The notes: generated from the letters alone by a model not told the origin. A stretch of DNA of 6,431 bases from Syntrophobacter sp. DG_60 (GCA_001304365.1 LJNA01000096.1:1-6431); one strand, 5' to 3'; positions 1 through 5,458 are shown, counted from the stretch's first letter. A program made the numbers and translations.

Positions 1-1099
1 CAATAAGGCTGATTATATTGCTAGTCTCAGTGCCAAAACGTATCCCATAGGCAATTTCATAGATATTCCTTAATTTATTTCCTATATCTTCTAATAGTCC
101 TATGGGGTCATCCTTTGTTTTTTCTAATTTAATCTTTACACCAGAGGGGTTAAAAAAATCAAATATAGATGAAATCCTTTGCCTCAATGCCTCATATACA
201 TGGGAAGGACCCTCAAAAAAGCGCTCATCTGGCAAGGCATAAAATATCATCACATGGCGAAAGGATGTGTGTACACATGCATCGATAAGTTCCCTTAGAT
301 TTGACAACACCAATTCCCTTTGGCGTGTGCTGAGGCTAGAAATTTGTTCTACTTCGTCAAATAGAATTATAAGGCCACTATAACCTACGCTTCTTACCCA
401 TTGCACAAGGGACCTTATCATGGAAAATGCATTGCTTCGATCAATGGGGACCAAAATCCCAAATTTTTTGTGCATTTCTCTATCATAACCCTCTAGCCTC
501 AACCATTGTAAAATCTGGCGAAACTCCTCCTCTTTCTCATGATGAAGTGCCAAAAATGCCTTAGTTACTGCCTTAGAAAAGTTTATATTCTCAATATTTC
601 TCTCAATAGAATACAAATATTGCTTAATTTCCTTTTCTAATTGCTTTTCATCAATCCCTGCCTCCTTAAAAAGCCCTATTTGCCTCTCATACCAAGCTGC
701 CAAAAATGGCTCAACCCCCTTTTCCATACCTTTTAACAACTCTGCTGAACTTAGGGGATATGTTAAATTGTTCACAATAGAGCGATAAACAGACTCTAAA
801 CGGTGGAAGGGTGTCTCTTCTGGGCTTAAAGAGACATAGCTAATGGCAAAATTTTCTTGCCAGGAAAGTTCCCTTATACAATAGAGGAAGTGTGTCTTTC
901 CCCCTCCATAGGCACCTATGACAATCTTAACAGCCGCCCCGCCTTCTTCCTTAATATATGTCTTAAGGTATTCCTGATGAATTATATTAAGGTAGTCATC
1001 TAAACCGGCTGTAAAAAACTGAAAACCATACTCTGGTGGGGTACCATAGGCCCCCACTGTCTCAATAATACGTCTTGCTATATGAGGACTAATGTTCAT
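1..1099 (-). CDS. BREX-type P-loop ATPase (DUF2791, BrxC/BrxD family), C-terminus cut off by window edge
   Basis: This open frame runs from the ATG at 1099 to the left edge, giving 366 residues with no stop. The N-terminus (about 1-50) carries the ARRIIE...GTPPEYG pattern I associate with DUF2791 proteins. A Walker A motif GAYGGGKT lies at 62-69, followed by the HF that usually follows it in this family. A charged, probably helical insert spans about 120-215. Walker B is LIILFDE at 243-249 (D248, E249), and a sensor-like strand VMIFYALPDE is at 283-292. Members of this family are ATPases of BREX phage-defence systems (BrxC, BrxD) and of related helicase-linked loci; the role here is unknown. 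The protein has no signal peptide or membrane segment, so it is probably cytoplasmic. Its ATG lies 11 bases inside the end of rpe in another frame, with only a weak AGGG nine bases upstream, so translation is probably coupled to rpe. Family assignment comes from motifs read by eye; a generic AAA ATPase is the main alternative. Confidence 0.85.
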   Translation of the reverse strand, partial: MNISPHIARRIIETVGAYGTPPEYGFQFFTAGLDDYLNIIHQEYLKTYIKEEGGAAVKIVIGAYGGGKTHFLYCIRELSWQENFAISYVSLSPEETPFHRLESVYRSIVNNLTYPLSSAELLKGMEKGVEPFLAAWYERQIGLFKEAGIDEKQLEKEIKQYLYSIERNIENINFSKAVTKAFLALHHEKEEEFRQILQWLRLEGYDREMHKKFGILVPIDRSNAFSMIRSLVQWVRSVGYSGLIILFDEVEQISSLSTRQRELVLSNLRELIDACVHTSFRHVMIFYALPDERFFEGPSHVYEALRQRISSIFDFFNPSGVKIKLEKTKDDPIGLLEDIGNKLRNIYEIAYGIRFGTETSNIISLI

Positions 1100-1751
1100 C
1101 TAAGGCAGCCCTAAATCTCTTTATTATATCTTTATAATCAGATTGATCAAAGATGGCAGAACCAGCCACAAATATATTTGCTCCTTTACTTGCTACACTT
1201 TTAATGTTTTTCTCACTAATCCCCCCATCTACCTCTAGGTCAATCTCCTTTTTGGCGTTATTCAACATATCCTTGACTGCCTCAATCCTCTTAAGTGTAC
1301 TGGGGATAAAGGACTGTCCAGAAAAGCCAGGATTAACACTCATAATTAGCACCAAATTTACCTCTGCTAATATGGGTTCTAAAAAGTGCAGAGGAGTAGC
1401 AGGATTTAATGCTACACCCGCATTTTTACCAAGAGATTTAATAGTTTCGATAGTGCGATGTAAATGGGGACACGCCTCTACATGTACAGTCAATATATCC
1501 GCCCCTGCATTGGCAAATGCCTCTAAAAGTCTATCTGGTGCCTCAATCATTAAATGTACATCCAAAGGCAAATCCGTTATTTTCCTAATAGAGGCCACTA
1601 CAGGTGGACCTATAGTCAAGTTTGGTACAAAGTGGCCATCCATAACATCTATATGGATCAGATCTGCACCGGCCTGTTTAACAGCTTCTATCTCTTTTTT
1701 AAGCTGGGCAAAGTCTGCTGAAAGTATAGAAGGTGCAATTTTATAACGCAT
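1089..1751 (-). CDS. rpe: ribulose-phosphate 3-epimerase
   Basis: Rpe interconverts D-ribulose 5-phosphate and D-xylulose 5-phosphate in the pentose phosphate and Calvin pathways, in the cytoplasm. The 220-residue length is normal for this TIM barrel. The N-terminal APSILSADF motif (6-14) is present. The metal-binding and catalytic residues are in place: H33, D35 and D38 in HIDVMDGHFVPN, H66 in DVHLM, and D175 in VDGGI. The phosphate-loop motifs MSVNPGFSGQ (137-146) and FVAGSAIF are also present; the S in PGFSG replaces the usual G, a mild change. The start is fixed because the protein begins immediately before APSIL. No clear Shine-Dalgarno sequence precedes it. A candidate promoter lies just upstream, overlapping the end of the dead rsmB. 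The stop codon lies inside the start of the downstream ATPase gene. Confidence 0.97.
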   Translation of the reverse strand: MRYKIAPSILSADFAQLKKEIEAVKQAGADLIHIDVMDGHFVPNLTIGPPVVASIRKITDLPLDVHLMIEAPDRLLEAFANAGADILTVHVEACPHLHRTIETIKSLGKNAGVALNPATPLHFLEPILAEVNLVLIMSVNPGFSGQSFIPSTLKRIEAVKDMLNNAKKEIDLEVDGGISEKNIKSVASKGANIFVAGSAIFDQSDYKDIIKRFRAALDEH

Positions 1752-1764
1752 TATTCAAATTCTT

Positions 1765-1792
1765 TTTATATAGGAAAATTTCTAGTCGTCAA
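1765..1792 (-). promoter_or_regulatory. candidate sigma70-type promoter for rpe
   Basis: Reading the minus strand, TTGACG (1792-1787) is followed by a 16-base spacer and TATAAA (1770-1765); each box matches consensus at five of six positions. The ATG of rpe is 13 bases beyond the -10 box, which predicts a leader of about six bases with no Shine-Dalgarno site. The -35 box lies in the last sense codons of the rsmB remnant. It is assigned by eye, with no transcript data. Confidence 0.45.
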
Positions 1793-1969
1793 GGCTTAGC
1801 CTAGCGGCAAAGAATCCATCTAGGCCATGAATGTGTGGAAGGGTCCTAAGATATCCTTCAGGTGTGCACAATGCCTTGTAATTCTGGATATTCCTTTTTT
1901 TGAAACAAGGAATAACTTCATATTTCTAATGTTTTACCCTATGGAATAGGAAAGTCTTATTCCACCAGG
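1782..1969 (-). pseudogene. rsmB: remnant of rsmB (16S rRNA m5C967 methyltransferase), C-terminal end only
   Basis: The stretch between fmt and rpe is the decayed 3' end of a Sun/RsmB gene. In one frame, 1919 to 1782 reads EVIPCFKK, then TPEGYLRTLPHIHGLDGFFAARL and SLDD before a TAG; the RTxPHxHGxDGFFAARL signature is the hallmark C-terminus of RsmB. Further upstream, in a different frame, LPGGIRLSYSIG (about 1978-1940) resembles the LKPGGxLVYSTC catalytic-region motif and then hits TAA. The EVI frame is itself closed upstream by TAG. At least one frameshift and two stops separate the pieces. Some 60 codons remain of a protein normally near 430-450 residues, so the NusB-like domain and the SAM-binding core are gone. 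The position between fmt and rpe is where rsmB normally sits. The C-terminal identification is strong; the PGG segment is weaker. Confidence 0.88.
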
Positions 1970-1998
1970 TAAACTCAAATTATTATAATTTGGGTTTG

Positions 1999-2949
1999 TC
2001 ATCCTAACCTTTTGCCTGGAGAGATAGGATAACCTTTGACAAATTCAGAAACCTTTAACCTCTTTTTCCCTGGTCTTTGTAGCTCTTCAATCAACACTGC
2101 CCCATCCTTTACGGCCACCTTAATGGTGGTGCTGTCTATCTCTAAAATCGTGCCAGGCTGGACTTCCCTGTCTAGGGAAATGCCCCTAGCCTTAAATAAT
2201 TTTAATAGTTCTCCATCTAGATATGTATAGGCACTAGGCCAAGGGGCTAAACCACAGATAAGGTTAGCAATGGCCTTTGCAGGCCTTGACCAATTTATCA
2301 AACCATCTTCCTTTCTCAAACGAGGGGCATAGGTAGCAAGACTTTCATCTTGATGAACTGCATGTAGTGTACCTCTTTTCATACCACGGATGGCATCCAA
2401 TAACACTTTTGCCCCCATCTCTGCCAATCTATCATGGAGCTCTCCTGCTGTCTCACCTGGGGAGACCTCTATTGCCCTCTGCAGGACAATATCACCACTA
2501 TCCAATTTTTCACAAATCTTAAAGATAGTAACACCTGTCACCCTTTCACCATTTATAATGGCCCAATTTATAGGGGCGGCCCCGCGATATTTTGGCAAAA
2601 GGGAGGGATGAACACATATAGCCCCTAAGGCAGGGATGTTTAAGATTTCTTTGGGCAGGATTTGACCATATGCTACTATCACTATCAAATCTGGTTTTAA
2701 ATCCCTTATTAGATTTATGAATTCTTTATCTCTTGCTATTTTTGGTTGATAAATTGATAAATTATGCTCCTTGGCCAATAGCTTAATAGGGGGTGGACTA
2801 AGCTTCTTTCCTCTGCCTTTAGGACGGTCAGGTTGAGTGGCTATCCCTATAATTTTATCCTCACTCTTTATTAGGGCCTCTAAAGAAGGTGAGGCAAAAG
2901 AGGGGGTGCCAAAGAATAAAATCCTCCACTCACCCGTTTGTGCATCCAT
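1999..2949 (-). CDS. fmt: methionyl-tRNA formyltransferase with Cys at the catalytic Asn position
   Basis: Fmt transfers a formyl group from 10-formyl-tetrahydrofolate to initiator Met-tRNA in the cytoplasm. The 316 residues cover both usual domains. The catalytic Rossmann domain shows LFFGTPSFA (11-19), TQPDRPKGRGKKLSPPPIK (38-56), VVAYGQ-like VAYGQ (92-96), SLLPKYRGAAPI (116-127) and KLDSGDI (148-154). The tRNA-binding C-terminal domain starts near 205 and includes INWSRPA and APWPSAY. H114 and D150 of the Asn-His-Asp triad are present, but the usual Asn (N108 in E. coli numbering) is C112, in AICVHPSLLP. A second change is C232 where an Arg usually precedes the PWP motif. The chosen ATG gives about eight residues more than typical homologues, which begin at the position of W8. 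There is no Shine-Dalgarno site. The gene lies 134 bases downstream of def, its partner in the formyl-Met cycle. Confidence 0.95.
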   Translation of the reverse strand: MDAQTGEWRILFFGTPSFASPSLEALIKSEDKIIGIATQPDRPKGRGKKLSPPPIKLLAKEHNLSIYQPKIARDKEFINLIRDLKPDLIVIVAYGQILPKEILNIPALGAICVHPSLLPKYRGAAPINWAIINGERVTGVTIFKICEKLDSGDIVLQRAIEVSPGETAGELHDRLAEMGAKVLLDAIRGMKRGTLHAVHQDESLATYAPRLRKEDGLINWSRPAKAIANLICGLAPWPSAYTYLDGELLKLFKARGISLDREVQPGTILEIDSTTIKVAVKDGAVLIEELQRPGKKRLKVSEFVKGYPISPGKRLG

Positions 2950-3084
2950 TAAAATACTAAAAAATGAGAAATGTCAAAGCTCAAATGTCAAATGAAGCCC
3001 AAAATCCAAATGACAAAAAGAAATAATTTCATCATAGCCAAGAGAAGATTTCAATTGACATTTGGATTTTGTCATTTGGATTTT
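2950..3084. repeat. intergenic repeat element with 18-base inverted repeat and 14-base periodic units
   Basis: The gap between def and fmt is filled by a structured repeat. A perfect 18-base inverted repeat, AAAATCCAAATGACAAAA, has arms at 3001-3018 and 3067-3084, separated by 48 bases. The outer left part holds two copies of AAATGTCAAA (2969-2978 and 2983-2992), offset by 14 bases. The right part holds two near-identical units, TTGACATTTGGATTTT (3055-3070) and TTGTCATTTGGATTTT (3069-3084), also offset by 14. The right arm ends on the last base of the def stop codon. It may be a dispersed REP-like or MITE-like element; it has no T-run suited to a standard terminator on the minus strand. No gene is visible in it. 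Confidence 0.75.
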
Positions 3085-3590
3085 TAGGTTTTTTGTTTTA
3101 AGTGTTTTAAGATGCGCCTACGATAAAGCTCCCTTTTAACTCTCCCCAGACGGTCAATGATTAATGTGCCTTCTAGATGATCTATCTCGTGCTGAAATAT
3201 CCTGGCCAAAAGACCATTTGCCTCTATTTCTACCATTTTTCCCTTTAAAGGGTCATAGCCCATTACCCTTACCTTTGAATATCTTTTAATCTTGAATATA
3301 AAATCCGGGATGCACAAGCAGCCCTCTTCCTCTACAACCTTCCCCTCTGCCGTTAAAATTTTGGGATTGACCAATACCATTAGCCCCTGGGCCTTCTGTC
3401 CTGTGGGGTCAAGCACTATCAGGCGCAAAGACTTCCCAATCTGTGGGGCAGCTAGACCCACCCCTGGGGCATCATACATGGTTTCTGCCATGGTTTCTGC
3501 CAATTTTCTAATCTCTTTTCCCACATCCTTTATAATTTCTGCCTTGCGCTTTAATGTAGGGTGTGGATAGGTGAGAATGGGTAAGATCAT
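3084..3590 (-). CDS. def: peptide deformylase
   Basis: Def removes the N-formyl group from nascent polypeptides at the ribosome exit and is an Fe(II) (or Zn/Ni) hydrolase. All three family motifs are present in 168 residues, the normal length: motif 1 GVGLAAPQ (43-50), motif 2 EGCLCIP (89-95), and motif 3 QHEIDHLEG (133-141). C91, H134 and H138 bind the metal and E135 is catalytic. In motif 2 the usual Ser after Leu is Cys (C93), leaving the metal ligand next to an extra thiol. The start is secure: its ATG overlaps the upstream stop as TAATG, with GGGAG seven bases upstream, inside the end of the DUF59 gene. Translation is therefore likely coupled. It sits with fmt, as in most bacteria. Confidence 0.97.
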   Translation of the reverse strand: MILPILTYPHPTLKRKAEIIKDVGKEIRKLAETMAETMYDAPGVGLAAPQIGKSLRLIVLDPTGQKAQGLMVLVNPKILTAEGKVVEEEGCLCIPDFIFKIKRYSKVRVMGYDPLKGKMVEIEANGLLARIFQHEIDHLEGTLIIDRLGRVKRELYRRRILKHLKQKT

Positions 3591-3877
3591 TAGATTTCTC
3601 CCAAAATGGTCTCCAATTTTTTTGCATCTCTAAATCCCTCTACTTTAATGGCTACAGATTTTACACCTTCTATGTCTTTAATTGCCCTTTTAATATCATA
3701 GGCCAGCTTATAGGCCAAAGGGCAAACAGGAGACGAGGGACGAAAGACAATCTTTACATTTCCCTCTTTATCCATGTTTGCATCCGGAATAAGCCTCATC
3801 CTTATCACATCAATCCCTGTAGCCGGGTCAATTACCTTGCTCAGTGCCTGAATAATTAGGTTTTCCAGGGCTTGCAT
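3590..3877 (-). CDS. MIP18/DUF59 family iron-sulfur cluster assembly factor
   Basis: This is a 95-residue single-domain protein of the DUF59 (MIP18, SufT/PaaD-like) family, whose members help insert iron-sulfur clusters into target proteins in the cytoplasm. The conserved pattern is visible: VIDPATGIDVIRMRLI (15-30) with D17, a glycine-bearing beta turn near 39, the SPVCPLA segment (49-55) with the conserved C52, and the amphipathic stretch IKRAIKDIEGVKSVAI (62-77). There are no transmembrane or signal sequences. It overlaps def by one base (TAATG), so the two are co-transcribed and probably translationally coupled. A role in supplying or handling iron for deformylase is conceivable but only inferred. 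No Shine-Dalgarno site precedes the ATG; a TATATA box lies six bases upstream, suggesting a leaderless transcript. Confidence 0.85.
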   Translation of the reverse strand: MQALENLIIQALSKVIDPATGIDVIRMRLIPDANMDKEGNVKIVFRPSSPVCPLAYKLAYDIKRAIKDIEGVKSVAIKVEGFRDAKKLETILGEI

Positions 3878-3883
3878 AGATTT

Positions 3884-3912
3884 TATATAATCTCTTTGGG
3901 GTTAAAAAACAA
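3884..3912 (-). promoter_or_regulatory. candidate promoter for the DUF59-def operon
   Basis: On the minus strand, TTGTTT (3912-3907) is followed by a 17-base spacer and TATATA (3889-3884). The -10 box lies six bases from the ATG of the DUF59 gene, so the transcript would start at or near that codon. The -35 match is poor (three of six) and the region is AT-rich, so a chance match is quite possible. Optimal spacing and the absence of any Shine-Dalgarno site support it weakly. Confidence 0.35.
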
Positions 3913-3933
3913 GTTCACAGTTTCTTGTGTTTC

Positions 3934-4009
3934 TTGGGTTCATTGAGTTTAGACCCAATAAACCCAACAAACCGTGTAAACCCAACAAACCATTTTTCAT
4001 TTGACATTT
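3934..4009. repeat. intergenic repeat cluster: imperfect hairpin, 18-base-period direct repeat, shared 14-mer
   Basis: The gap between panE and the DUF59 gene holds three repeat signals. An imperfect hairpin pairs TTGGGTTCATTG (3934-3945) with CAATAAACCCAA (3956-3967), with one mismatch and a 10-base loop. AACCCAACAAACC occurs twice, at 3961-3973 and 3979-3991, an 18-base period. Finally, TTCATTTGACATTT (3996-4009) is the exact reverse complement of 2983-2996 in the element between def and fmt, and it ends directly against the panE stop codon. No coding potential is seen. No T-run follows the hairpin on the minus strand, so it is not a clear terminator. Confidence 0.7.
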
Positions 4010-4924
4010 CTAAGTGCGGTATTTTTCTAATAATTTTACTGTAGCATAAACACACTTATTATAAGGGATATCTATCCCTTTATTTCTTGCCTTCCTTATA
4101 AGGGCACCAGTAATGCCTTCAATCTCTAAAGTCTTACCCCTTTCAAAATCAACCAGCATGGATGTCTTATAATCCATAAGGTCTTCTGAGGGGTTAAGAT
4201 AATCATCGATGGTCTTTGTTTTTAGCTCAATACCATATGCCTTAGCCACTAAAGTGGCCTCTTCCATTAGGTTTCTCAAAACCTCTTTCGTCTCAGAAAC
4301 TTTAAGCATCTGACTTACAGTAGCCCTGGTCATTACTGAATAAGGGTTAAAGGAAACATTCCAGAGGAGTTTTTTCCATAGGGCATAATTTATATCCTTA
4401 GAGACCCTTGCCTCTATACCATTTGATTTTAAAAAATTTACTATTCTCTCTACCCTCTCTGTAACCTTCCCTGAAAGTTCACCTATTTCAAGGAGGCCTG
4501 CTGCCTGATGGACTACAATACCAGGTGATTCAACATAGGTACCAATAAAGGCAGTAGCCCCAAAAACCCTGTCTTTTCCAACTACCTTGGAGAGAATCTC
4601 CTCATTTTCTATACCGTTTTGCACGGATATAACTACAGAATCTTCTTTGAGCATAGGCAGAAGTAGTGGGGCAACCCTTTCAGTATCATAGGATTTCACG
4701 CAGAGTAAAACAACATCTGCCTTCCCTGCCTCCTCAGGATTTTCTCTGGCCTTTACATTTACTGTGAATTGGCCATGTTTAAAGCTCTTTATAGTCAATC
4801 CCCTTTTCTTTATGGCCTTAAGTATCTTTCCTCTGGCTATAAATACCACATCCACGCCACCTTTTACCAAAACTCCACCATAGAAACCACCTAAGGCACC
4901 TGTGCCAAAGATACCTATTTTCAT
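4010..4924 (-). CDS. panE: 2-dehydropantoate 2-reductase (ketopantoate reductase family)
   Basis: PanE reduces 2-dehydropantoate to pantoate with NADPH, a step in pantothenate and coenzyme A synthesis, in the cytoplasm. The 304-residue length fits. The N-terminal Rossmann fold opens with MKIGIFGTGALGG (1-13), a GxGxxG motif, and includes LLCVKSYDTE (73-82) and VQNGIENE (101-108) with N103. The C-terminal helical domain has the catalytic lysine K185 in LWKKLLWNVSFNP, S255 in SMLVDFERGK, and E267 in LEIEG, spaced as S244 and E256 are in the E. coli enzyme. The GIDIPYN segment closes the domain. The start must be this ATG, because the Rossmann motif begins at once. No Shine-Dalgarno site is present. 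No other pantothenate gene is nearby, so another 2-oxoacid substrate of the same superfamily cannot be excluded. Confidence 0.9.
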   Translation of the reverse strand: MKIGIFGTGALGGFYGGVLVKGGVDVVFIARGKILKAIKKRGLTIKSFKHGQFTVNVKARENPEEAGKADVVLLCVKSYDTERVAPLLLPMLKEDSVVISVQNGIENEEILSKVVGKDRVFGATAFIGTYVESPGIVVHQAAGLLEIGELSGKVTERVERIVNFLKSNGIEARVSKDINYALWKKLLWNVSFNPYSVMTRATVSQMLKVSETKEVLRNLMEEATLVAKAYGIELKTKTIDDYLNPSEDLMDYKTSMLVDFERGKTLEIEGITGALIRKARNKGIDIPYNKCVYATVKLLEKYRT

Positions 4925-4931
4925 TGTTTAC

Positions 4932-4960
4932 AAAATATTTGGCAAAATCCCTTGTGTCAA
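4932..4960 (-). promoter_or_regulatory. sigma70-type promoter of panE, likely giving a leaderless transcript
   Basis: On the minus strand, a perfect TTGACA (4960-4955) is followed by a 17-base spacer and TATTTT (4937-4932, four of six). Only seven bases separate the -10 box from the panE ATG at 4924, which places the transcription start within a base or two of the start codon. This agrees with the lack of a Shine-Dalgarno site and with the fixed N-terminus of the protein. Assigned by eye. Confidence 0.6.
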
Positions 4961-4984
4961 CCCTGAATCTTCAAAAATCGTTTG

Positions 4985-5013
4985 TTGCCAAACCCTTCTT
5001 TCTAAGTTATATT
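4985..5013 (+). promoter_or_regulatory. sigma70-type promoter of the aspartic protease gene
   Basis: TTGCCA (4985-4990, five of six) is followed by a 17-base spacer and TATATT (5008-5013, five of six). Transcription should begin near 5020, giving a leader of about 33 bases that contains the ribosome site. It is back-to-back with the panE promoter, with 24 bases between the two -35 boxes. Confidence 0.65.
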
Positions 5014-5042
5014 AACAAAAAAGAGTTAAGCCATGTCTTCAT

Positions 5043-5048
5043 AAGGAG
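5043..5048 (+). promoter_or_regulatory. Shine-Dalgarno site that fixes the GTG start of the protease gene
   Basis: AAGGAG sits five bases before the GTG at 5054. It is the best ribosome binding site in the window and decides the start in favour of GTG. No competing ATG lies in frame within the start region. Confidence 0.85.
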
Positions 5049-5053
5049 TAACT

Positions 5054-5425
5054 GTGGGTCTTACGGTATTAGAGATACAAGTTGGAAATCCTGCCAGCCC
5101 AGAGGTAACAGAGAAGGTAGAATTTTTAGTTGATTCTGGGGCTATCTATTCTGTGGTCCCTAAACCAATTTTGGAAAAACTGGGCATTAAGCCAATAGGA
5201 GAACAGGAATTTAGATTGGCTGATGGTACAAAGGTTGTGCGTAAAAAAGGTATTGCCCTCTTTAAATATGGAGAAAGAATTGGTGGAGCAGATGTGATCT
5301 TTGGCGAACAAGGCGACCATACACTTTTGGGTGCCTTTACTTTGGAGGCGCTTGGGCTAATGCTTGATCCATTAAGGCGTGAGCTAAAACCACTTCCCAT
5401 GGTGCTTGCCACTTCACTGTATTGA
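5054..5425 (+). CDS. small retropepsin-like (clan AA) aspartic protease family protein
   Basis: This 123-residue protein has the single-domain layout of retroviral-type aspartic proteases, which act as homodimers with one catalytic Asp per subunit. The active-site motif is FLVDSGAIYSVVP (24-36), with D27-S28-G29 in place of the DTG/DSG triad. A flap-like segment FRLADGTKVVRKKG (53-66) follows. The second hydrophobic-Gly motif, HTLLGAFTLEALGLMLDP (89-106), matches the ILG-x-x-x-LExLG pattern of bacterial members. There is no signal peptide or membrane segment, so it is probably cytoplasmic and stands alone. The substrate is unknown. It starts at GTG with a strong ribosome site and its own promoter. 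It ends 33 bases before the glycosyltransferase gene, so the two may share a transcript. The family call is firm; actual protease activity is inferred. Confidence 0.85.
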   Translation: MGLTVLEIQVGNPASPEVTEKVEFLVDSGAIYSVVPKPILEKLGIKPIGEQEFRLADGTKVVRKKGIALFKYGERIGGADVIFGEQGDHTLLGAFTLEALGLMLDPLRRELKPLPMVLATSLY

Positions 5426-5458
5426 CATATTGATCCCTATAATGCATCCTTTTATTCA

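Noticed and set aside
1153..1746. A 197-codon open frame on the plus strand opposite rpe
   Set aside because: It is the antisense shadow of rpe, whose full set of catalytic motifs is on the other strand; the plus-strand translation shows no family pattern and no ribosome site.
1782..1998. A functional rsmB broken only by a sequencing frameshift
   Set aside because: Two stops, a frame change and, above all, the absence of more than 1 kb of coding sequence before fmt cannot come from a single base error.
3001..3084. The 18-base inverted repeat as a rho-independent terminator of def
   Set aside because: The loop is 48 bases, the stem is AT-rich and no T-run follows on the minus strand.
3961..3991. 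A CRISPR-like array
   Set aside because: There are only two 13-base copies with a 5-base gap, far shorter than any CRISPR repeat-spacer unit.
4924..5133. A 69-codon plus-strand frame starting at 4924
   Set aside because: It runs through both divergent promoters and overlaps the protease gene in another frame; it has no ribosome site and no recognisable motif.
5146..5412. Minus-strand frames opposite the protease gene
   Set aside because: The plus strand has the DSG and LLG motifs, a promoter and a strong Shine-Dalgarno site; the minus frames have none.
5422..5443. TTGACA and TATAAT as a promoter for the glycosyltransferase
   Set aside because: Both boxes are perfect but only 10 bases apart, too close for sigma70. 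The -10 box may act with a poorer -35 box, so only the hexamer is mentioned.
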